From: Salinibacter pepae
GTDB lineage: Bacteria > Bacteroidota > Rhodothermia > Rhodothermales > Salinibacteraceae
Direction: 5' to 3'
NCBI RefSeq assembly: GCF_947077775.1
Contig: NZ_CAMTTE010000001.1
Coordinates: 3,314,501 to 3,378,500 of the forward strand
DNA length: 64,000 bases
Positions 56,895-64,000 of this stretch are shown here, one piece after another (positions within the stretch are counted from its first letter, which is position 1; each line of letters starts with the position of its first letter). The notes under the pieces were generated by a model that ran no database searches, was not told the DNA's origin, and saw only the letters and a list, made by a program, of their open reading frames with translations. Made by a program: the position numbers and the translations under genes.

Positions 56895-57788
56895 TCACCA
56901 GATCATCTGTTTCATGCAGAAGACCGACCCGCCGGACTTCATAAACTCGCTGGTGTCGAGCTCCACCGGGACGAAGTCGTGATTCCGCAGTTGGGCGTTG
57001 GTCCCTTCACAGCCTTCCTGGATCAGGACGTGCGCCCCGTCGGGGCAGTGAGCATTGCAGGCAAACTGGTGCCGCGCCTCGTGGTCCGGCACCTCGATGA
57101 CCGTTTCGAAGAGGGCATCGATGAGGGCACGGCCCGCGTCGTCGAAGGCCTCCGGGGCCACGAGTGCGTGCCGGGCGTCCAGGGGACACAGGCAGGTATC
57201 GAGGTGGTAGTAGTCCGGGTCGACGAGGCGGAGGGCCACAATGGGCACGTCGAGCAGGTCCCCGAGTGCCTCGTACGCCTCCGGGCTCGTCCGGTAGCCG
57301 TACCCGCCCCACAGGAGGTGGTGGCCCGGATGCCAGAGGGCATCCCCCATGCCTTCGAAGTCTGCGTCCAGGTCCTCCGGCAGGGTTTCCACGGCATACC
57401 CGTCTTGCTCAAAAAACCGGGCGTAGTACGGCACCTCGTCCGCCCGTTGTTCGCTGTGCATGCGGCTGAGCACCACGCCCTTCGAGTCGGACGCGGGGTC
57501 GTAGAAGGGGAGGGTCTGGTTCGCGCAGAAGACCATGTCGGGCAGCCCGGACTGGCCGTTGACCAGGACGGGCGTGTGGTCGAGGGCCGTATAGGCGGCG
57601 CGGAGGGCCTTCCACTGCTGCCAGGCGACGTCCGTGTTCACCGCGCCCACGTTCTCCGACATGTGCGGGTTGATGACGTATTCGACGTCGAAGTGGGTCG
57701 GGGTCGTCAGAACGACGCGCCGCGGAGGGGGGAGCGGGGGAATTCGATCGAGCTGGAGGTCGAGGGCATCGGGCGTCTGGTAGATCAT
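56895..57788 (-). CDS. Amidinotransferase/arginine-deiminase superfamily hydrolase
   Basis: 297 residues. Pentein-fold guanidino-modifying enzyme: NQTLPFYDP and MVFCANQ near 85-95, the substrate-binding block FEGMGDALWH, the catalytic His in YYHLDTCLCPLD, and the C-terminal nucleophile Cys in GGSVFCMKQ. Arginine deiminase, dimethylarginine hydrolase and related activities share this pattern; substrate not assignable by eye. No arginine operon genes lie nearby. Confidence 0.88.
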   Translation of the reverse strand: MIYQTPDALDLQLDRIPPLPPPRRVVLTTPTHFDVEYVINPHMSENVGAVNTDVAWQQWKALRAAYTALDHTPVLVNGQSGLPDMVFCANQTLPFYDPASDSKGVVLSRMHSEQRADEVPYYARFFEQDGYAVETLPEDLDADFEGMGDALWHPGHHLLWGGYGYRTSPEAYEALGDLLDVPIVALRLVDPDYYHLDTCLCPLDARHALVAPEAFDDAGRALIDALFETVIEVPDHEARHQFACNAHCPDGAHVLIQEGCEGTNAQLRNHDFVPVELDTSEFMKSGGSVFCMKQMIW

Positions 57789-57879
57789 GGGGGGACGGAC
57801 CGTGGATGGGCGATGGGGCTAAAAATAAGGAACGCGGCGGGGGAAGTCCACGCCCGGAGCGAAGCGGGCCGCCCCACGG

Positions 57880-58728
57880 TCAGAAGTCCCGTCGCACGAA
57901 CCAGTAGCCGGTCACCGCGTAGGCGGTGCCGCCAAAGAGCAGCGACGAGACGAATGGATACCAGGACGACACCGCCTCGCCCTTCGCCAGGGTAGAGACA
58001 ATCTGCGTGACTTCTGTGAAGTTGGGCAGGCCGTGGTACAGCCCCCAAAACACGGGGCCGCCGACGGGGCCGAGGGTGGGGCCAATCTGGTCGGCGGCGG
58101 CCAGCACCATCGAGATGAAGATGAGGCCGTACGAGACGATGAGCCCCAGCGCCGTGCTTTCGGTCCAGACCCCCATCAGCATGACGGCCGCGTACATCAC
58201 GGCAAACATGCCCACGACCAGGAGCAGCGAGAGGAGAAAGCGCGGATTCCACACCCCCGTTTTGAGGGACATGATGACCCACACGCCGCCCAGCAGGTAG
58301 ACCGCGAGGATGCCGATCGCGCTCCAGACCCCCAGCATGTGGCCGAAGAGCACGTTCAGGCGGCCGATGGGCTTTGACAGCAGCAGCTCCACGCGCCCGT
58401 CGGACTGGAGGTCGGGGAAGAGCGAAGCCGAGGCGAAGAGCGCCAGCAGGATGCCAATCCAGTACGCCACGCCGGCCACGACGGACTCCACCGCGACAAC
58501 CACGCGCGAGAGCGTGAGCGGCGGGGCGTCCTCCCCGCCCATGTCCTCGGGGGCGGCCTCCTGGCCAAACAGGCGGATGCCCGCGAGCGATCCCTCCACC
58601 ACGTCTAGGTTCAGGGCGAACGTGACCGCCAGCAGCACCAGGGAGCTGACGATGAACAGCCCCAGCACGATCTTCCGGGCCCAGAGCTCCCGGAACGTAA
58701 TCAGGACGAGACCAAGTAGGGGGCGCAT
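57880..58728 (-). CDS. ABC-2 type transporter permease
   Basis: 282 residues with six or more hydrophobic segments (VLGLFIVSSLVLLAVTFAL, VAGVAYWIGILLALFAS, AIGILAVYLLGGVWVIMSL, LLSLLLVVGMFAVMYAAVMLMGVW, GLIVSYGLIFISMVLAAAD, FVSSLLFGGTAYAVTGYWFV). The pair with the ATP-binding gene, 5 bases upstream, makes an ABC-2-type exporter. Cargo unknown. The N-terminal segment (MRPLLGLVLITFRELWARK) resembles NosY-like permeases. Confidence 0.9.
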   Translation of the reverse strand: MRPLLGLVLITFRELWARKIVLGLFIVSSLVLLAVTFALNLDVVEGSLAGIRLFGQEAAPEDMGGEDAPPLTLSRVVVAVESVVAGVAYWIGILLALFASASLFPDLQSDGRVELLLSKPIGRLNVLFGHMLGVWSAIGILAVYLLGGVWVIMSLKTGVWNPRFLLSLLLVVGMFAVMYAAVMLMGVWTESTALGLIVSYGLIFISMVLAAADQIGPTLGPVGGPVFWGLYHGLPNFTEVTQIVSTLAKGEAVSSWYPFVSSLLFGGTAYAVTGYWFVRRDF

Positions 58729-58733
58729 GATGC

Positions 58734-59678
58734 TCAGGTCGGGGAATCGACCACGTCGATGAAGTAGTCTTCGAGGGACTGCCGAAGGGGGGTGATGGAC
58801 TCAATTTCCACGCCGGCACTGCGCAACCGGTCCACGACCGCATTGAGTGTGGCCCGGTCGTCGGCGTGGACCCGATACTGATCGAGGCCCGACGCTGCGG
58901 ACGAGCCGTCGGGTCCGGGGGTCAGGGGAAGCTCGGACGTATTCAGGAGCGAATCGGGCACGGACGTGGCGACGAGGTCGTATACCCGATCCACGGCGGT
59001 CAGCTCCTCGACGCTGCCCTGCCGCACCAGCGACCCGTCCCGCAGAATCGCGATCTGCGTGCACACCTTCTCCACCTCGGAGAGCAGGTGTGAGTTGAGG
59101 AAGATCGTTTTGCCCTCGTCTCGAAGCTCCAGTACGATGTCGCGAATGGCACGGCGCCCCACCGGATCGACGCCGCCGGTGGGCTCGTCGAGAAAGAGCA
59201 GGTCGGGCTCGTTGAGGAGCGCCTGGGCCAGCCCGAGTCGCTGAAGCATGCCCTTCGAGAAGGTCTCCACCTTCGTGTCCCCCCGCCCGTCGAGGGCGAG
59301 GCGGTCCAGCAGGTGAGGAATGCGATCATTGCGCTCGGCCCGGGGCACGTCGGCCAGGCGCCCGTAGGCGTGAAGCGTCTGGGTGGCCGTGAAGAAGCCC
59401 GGAAAGCGGTGGTTCTCGGGGACGAACCCGATCCGGTGGCGGGCGGCCGGGGTGCCGGCGGGCCGGCCGAAGAGGCGCGCGGTGCCGGCGGAGGGGCGGA
59501 CGAGCCCGAGCAGAATCTTGACGAGGGTCGTTTTCCCCGCGCCGTTGGGGCCAAGGAGCCCAAAAATTGCGCCCTCCTTCACCGCGAGCGAGATGCCGTC
59601 GAGCGCCCGCACCGTCGAGCGACGCAGGAGTCCGGTGCGGTAGGTCTTCGACAGCGACGAGACGGAGAGGGCGGGCAT
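58734..59678 (-). CDS. ABC transporter ATP-binding protein
   Basis: 314 residues. Walker A LGPNGAGKTTLVKILL, Q-loop region FVPENHRFPG, signature FSKGMLQRLGLAQALL, Walker B LLFLDEPTGGVDP and H-loop LNSHLLSEVE. The extra 90-residue C-terminal domain is common in ABC-2 exporters. Co-transcribed with the permease (5-base gap) and, 5 bases upstream, with the MscS gene. Confidence 0.95.
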   Translation of the reverse strand: MPALSVSSLSKTYRTGLLRRSTVRALDGISLAVKEGAIFGLLGPNGAGKTTLVKILLGLVRPSAGTARLFGRPAGTPAARHRIGFVPENHRFPGFFTATQTLHAYGRLADVPRAERNDRIPHLLDRLALDGRGDTKVETFSKGMLQRLGLAQALLNEPDLLFLDEPTGGVDPVGRRAIRDIVLELRDEGKTIFLNSHLLSEVEKVCTQIAILRDGSLVRQGSVEELTAVDRVYDLVATSVPDSLLNTSELPLTPGPDGSSAASGLDQYRVHADDRATLNAVVDRLRSAGVEIESITPLRQSLEDYFIDVVDSPT

Positions 59679-59683
59679 GGGAA

Positions 59684-60625
59684 TTATCGATTCGCGTCCG
59701 GTTCCGGGGACGTCGGAGGATCTGGTGCGTCGCCTGCCCCAGGGGTGCGGGCCGGCGCCTCACGCCGAGCGACGTGCATGGTGCGCTGCGGGAACGGAAT
59801 CCTGATGCCCTTTGCGTCGAAGGCCCGTTTCAGTCGCTGGCGCAGCTCGCGCTCCGCGGCGTACTGCTCCCCAGGCTTTACGCGAACGACCACCCGCGCT
59901 GTTACAGACGAGTCGCCAAAGTCCATCAGCCCCTGTACCCGGGGCGTCTCGTCCAGGACAATCTCCTCGTGTGCAGCCACCCACTCGTTCGCAACGCGTT
60001 CCATGACGGGGAGGATGGCGTCCACGTCCTGCTCGTAGCTGAGGCCCACCGGCACGATGGCACGGGCCCACTGCACGCTCTTGTTGCCGAAGGTGCGCAC
60101 CTCTCCGGCGGGAATCATCACGAGCTCGCCGTCGAACGTCCGCAGCTTGATGAGCCGCACCCCGATCTCCTCGATCGTGCCGGTGTGCCCGTCAATCGTG
60201 ACGAGGTCGCCGACGTGGAGAATGTCGTCGAAGAGCAGAAAAATGCCCCCGATGACGTCCTTCACGAGGGTCTGGGCCCCAACCCCCACGGCGAGACCGG
60301 CGATGCCGGCGGTGGCAATCAGCGCCCCGATGTCGAGCCCCACTTCGCTGAGCACCATGATGCCCGCAATCGCCCATACGACGTAGCCCGCCGTGGACCG
60401 GAGCAGGGCGCCGAGCGTGACGGCCCGCTGGCGCTTCGGGTCGGTTGCCGGACGGTCCGCGACGGTCGCGATCCACCGTTCCGTCCCCCGCCGGACCAGG
60501 GCGAGCACCAGCGCCGCCAGGGCGAGGATAATGACGATCCGCACCGCCCCCAGCAGAAGGACCTGCAGGCCGGGCGAGTCGAGCCACGCCTGCGGAGTAC
60601 CGAGCTGGAGGAGGAGATCGATCAA
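59684..60625 (-). CDS. Mechanosensitive ion channel, MscS family
   Basis: 313 residues. N-terminal helices (about 20-42 and 70-108), then the pore helix with small residues (GALIATAGIAGLAVGVGAQTLVKDVIGG) and the MscS beta domain (LVTIDGHTGTIEEIGVRLIKLRTFDGELVMIPAGEVRTFGNKS). The C-terminal domain follows to residue 275, with an acidic Pro-rich tail. MscS channels release osmolytes on hypoosmotic shock, important for a halophile. It sits 5 bases before the ABC transporter genes and 45 after pgk. Confidence 0.92.
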   Translation of the reverse strand: MIDLLLQLGTPQAWLDSPGLQVLLLGAVRIVIILALAALVLALVRRGTERWIATVADRPATDPKRQRAVTLGALLRSTAGYVVWAIAGIMVLSEVGLDIGALIATAGIAGLAVGVGAQTLVKDVIGGIFLLFDDILHVGDLVTIDGHTGTIEEIGVRLIKLRTFDGELVMIPAGEVRTFGNKSVQWARAIVPVGLSYEQDVDAILPVMERVANEWVAAHEEIVLDETPRVQGLMDFGDSSVTARVVVRVKPGEQYAAERELRQRLKRAFDAKGIRIPFPQRTMHVARREAPARTPGAGDAPDPPTSPEPDANR

Positions 60626-60670
60626 GGCAGGAAGCGGGCCGTCGGGAAGACAAAGGAACGCCGGGATGGG

Positions 60671-61867
60671 CTAGGCATCCGTGAGGGCCTCAATGCCGGG
60701 AAGGGGGGCACCCTCAAGAAACGTAAGCAGGGCGCCGCCGCCGGTCGAGACGTGACTGATGCGGTCGTCGCACCCGGACCGGGTCAGCGCCGACACCGAA
60801 TCGCCGCCCCCGACCACCGAAAAGGCACCGTCGTCCGTGGCGTCGGCCATGGCCTCTGCGATCGCGGTCGTGCCGTCCGCGAACGGGCCGACCTCAAACA
60901 CGCCCATGGGCCCGTTCCAGACCACCGTTGCCGCGCCGAGGATGCGGTCGCGGTAGGCGTCGATGGTGGCGGGGCCGATGTCGAGGCCCATGAGCTCCGC
61001 CGGGATGTCCCCCTCCACGACCGAGGCCGTAGCGTCGGCCTCCGGCGCCTCGGCCACGACGTGATCCGTGGGGAGGGTGATGGTCCCCTCGGCCTGTTCG
61101 TACAGGTCCTCGGCCGTCTCCAGCCGGTCGGCCTCCACGCGGGAGGCGCCCACCTCGTGCCCGAGCACCTTGAGGAAGGTGTAGCTCATGGCGCCCCCAA
61201 TGAGCAGGTGGTCCGCCGTCTCCGACAGGGCCCGGATCGTCCCCAGTTTGTCGGAGACCTTGGAGCCGCCGAGGATGGCAACCATGGGGTGGGCCGGGTC
61301 GTCCCGGACGCGCGTCAGGGCCTCGATCTCGTCCTCCATCAGGCGCCCCAGGGCCGCCACGTCCATGAACTCGGCCACCCCGGCGGTGGAGGCGTGCGCC
61401 CGGTGGGCCGCGCCGAAGGCATCGTTGACGTACACGTCGGCCAGGTTGGCCAGGGCCGTCGCGAAGGCCTCGTCGTTCGCCTTCTCGCCGGCGTCGAAGC
61501 GCGTGTTCTCCAGCAAGATCACGCTCCCCTCGCTCATGCCGTTGATCACCTCCTCGACGGTATCCCCCACCGTGTTGCTGGAGAACCGGACCCGTTCTTC
61601 GATGAGGGTGCCGAGGTGATCCGCCACGCAGGCGAGGCTCAGGTCCGGGTCGGGCTGACCGCCTGGACGCCCCAGGTGGCTCACGAGGATGGCCTTGCCG
61701 CCGTGGTCGAGGACGTGGCGAATGGTGGGAAGGGCCGCGCGGATGCGGGTGTCGTCCCCCACGCAGGGGCTTCCGTCCTCGGAGGTGTCGAGCGGCACGT
61801 TGAAGTCGACCCGGATGAGGACGCGCTGGCCGCGTACGTCGACGTCGTCGAGGGTGAACTTGTGCAT
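60671..61867 (-). CDS. pgk: Phosphoglycerate kinase
   Basis: 398 residues from the ATG with first base 61867; the frame runs further to 61963 without family similarity. Glycolytic enzyme converting 1,3-bisphosphoglycerate and ADP to 3-phosphoglycerate and ATP. Signature RVLIRVDFNVPLD, HLGRPGG, LENTRFDAGEKAND, YVNDAFGAAHRAHAST, GGSKVSDKL, GPMGVFEVGPFADGT and the C-terminal GGGDSVSAL with HVSTGGGALLTFLEG. Downstream of gapA by 106 bases in the same orientation. Confidence 0.98.
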   Translation of the reverse strand: MHKFTLDDVDVRGQRVLIRVDFNVPLDTSEDGSPCVGDDTRIRAALPTIRHVLDHGGKAILVSHLGRPGGQPDPDLSLACVADHLGTLIEERVRFSSNTVGDTVEEVINGMSEGSVILLENTRFDAGEKANDEAFATALANLADVYVNDAFGAAHRAHASTAGVAEFMDVAALGRLMEDEIEALTRVRDDPAHPMVAILGGSKVSDKLGTIRALSETADHLLIGGAMSYTFLKVLGHEVGASRVEADRLETAEDLYEQAEGTITLPTDHVVAEAPEADATASVVEGDIPAELMGLDIGPATIDAYRDRILGAATVVWNGPMGVFEVGPFADGTTAIAEAMADATDDGAFSVVGGGDSVSALTRSGCDDRISHVSTGGGALLTFLEGAPLPGIEALTDA

Positions 61868-61973
61868 GGAACGGGGAAGTTGGGCGACAGAACGGGCGAT
61901 GGGGCACGCCGCCCCGGACGGGCCACAACCGGACGGGCCATAGCCTGGGCCGCGGGGCGGCACGAGGGCACAG

Positions 61974-63314
<1,341 letters not shown>

Positions 63315-64000
63315 ATGGCTGCCCTCAAAACGCCCGAAAAGACATCGCGTCGCCAAGAGCTTCGACAAAACATTTTTGTCGACCTCTACGCGCGGGCCCT
63401 TCTGTTCTACGATGAGTACAAGCAACTCGCGCAGGGGCTTGGGGTGGCGCTTCTGGTGTTGATCCTGGCCATTCCGGGATACATCTACTACCATCAACAG
63501 CAAGAACAGGCGGCCAACCAGCAGCTCGGTCAGATTCTCCCGGTGTACGAGCAGGGCAATTTTCAGCAGGCCCTCGACGGGGCGGGCGACCGGGCGGGGC
63601 TTCTCGCAATTGCCGACGACTACGGTGGCACCGACGCGGGCAACCTTGCTACCTTCTACGCCGCAAACGCCCTCTACCAGCGAGGCGACTACGACCGGGC
63701 GCTCACCTACTACCAGCGGTTCGAGAAGGAGAACGACTTCATCGGCGCCAGCGCGTACGCGGCCCAGGCGGCCATTCAGGAAACCCGGGGGGCCTTTGAG
63801 CGGGCGGCCGGTCTTTACGAACAGGCCGCCTCACAGTACCAGAACAAATTGACGGCCCCCCGATATCTGCTCAACGCGGGACAGGCCTACGAAGAGGCCG
63901 GCCAGTACGAGGCGGCCATTGGGGTCTACGAGCGGATTCAGGAGGAGTACCCGGACTCCGAGCAGGCCCGCAACGCCGAGCGGTACCTAGCGCGGGCGAA
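63315..64000 (+). CDS. TPR-containing membrane protein (truncated at window end)
   Basis: The ATG at 63315 opens a frame that is still open at 64000 (228 codons visible). A cytoplasmic N-terminus (about 1-42) is followed by one membrane segment near 43-59 (LGVALLVLILAIPGYIYYH) and then tetratricopeptide-like repeats (NLATFYAANALYQRGDYDRALTYYQ, RYLLNAGQAYEEAGQYEAAIGVYERI, with YPDSEQARNAERYLA). This resembles YfgM- or Tol-Pal-system-type TPR proteins that scaffold envelope complexes. Divergent from gapA. Confidence 0.88.
   Translation, partial: MAALKTPEKTSRRQELRQNIFVDLYARALLFYDEYKQLAQGLGVALLVLILAIPGYIYYHQQQEQAANQQLGQILPVYEQGNFQQALDGAGDRAGLLAIADDYGGTDAGNLATFYAANALYQRGDYDRALTYYQRFEKENDFIGASAYAAQAAIQETRGAFERAAGLYEQAASQYQNKLTAPRYLLNAGQAYEEAGQYEAAIGVYERIQEEYPDSEQARNAERYLARA

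Overview
The window looks like a core-chromosome segment of a halophilic, high-GC Bacteroidota/Rhodothermota bacterium, most probably Salinibacter or a close relative. The reasons are high GC with strong GC3 bias, very acidic predicted proteins (Asp/Glu-rich tails almost everywhere), C-rich leaders with almost no Shine-Dalgarno (SD) sequences, and gene types such as Cry-DASH with DUF2256, an M56/BlaI pair and a zinc-free bL31. The organism assignment is from recognition, not from a search. I see no insertion sequence, prophage, CRISPR array or rRNA operon.

Layout. 1-3.5 kb: end of a DUF411 protein, a DUF1684 lipoprotein, a TPP riboswitch in front of a short-chain dehydrogenase, tsaB, and accD with a degenerate zinc ribbon. 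3.8-9.3 kb: three consecutive secreted beta-propeller proteins. 10-15.6 kb: uvrB, a SAM-I riboswitch/terminator/promoter unit driving metB on the minus strand, rpmE and deoA. 15.6-18 kb: a three-gene PspA-type membrane-stress operon. 18-21 kb (minus): an unknown gene, moaC and an amidohydrolase. 21-27.4 kb: gltB-gltD, reading away from a large AT-rich inverted repeat. 27.4-35 kb: dtd, rdgB, rpsU (with an exceptional SD), a fused E2-E1 2-oxoglutarate decarboxylase/dehydrogenase, an epimerase and an OmpR-type regulator. 35-40.7 kb: comEA-like, recO, lexA, a methyltransferase, Cry-DASH/DUF2256 and tRNA-Ala(CGC). 40.7-46 kb (minus): adaptor, RND permease and a lipoprotein methyltransferase. 46-53.8 kb: yigZ, rnhA, obg-dprA, a class V aminotransferase, an RluA-family synthase, an HNH protein and a DUF3592-like protein. 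53.8-63 kb (minus): an M56-TonB-ExbD-like fusion with BlaI, GT2, a guanidino-group enzyme, an ABC-2 exporter, MscS, pgk and gapA. From 63.3 kb: a TPR membrane protein cut by the window edge.

How the genes work together. Most are housekeeping: central carbon (gapA, pgk, kgd-type), nitrogen assimilation (gltBD), fatty acid synthesis (accD), DNA repair and SOS (uvrB, recO, lexA, photolyase family, dprA), translation (rpsU, rpmE, tsaB, dtd, rluD, obg, tRNA-Ala). Two metabolite-sensing riboswitches, a strong SD on rpsU, and several well-formed intrinsic terminators give unusually readable regulation. The most unusual items are the PspA operon whose first two proteins share a C-terminal KTIG motif, the M56-TonB-ExbD-like fusion, the mirror-symmetric operator-like element at gltB, the zinc-less AccD, and an apparently exported methyltransferase.
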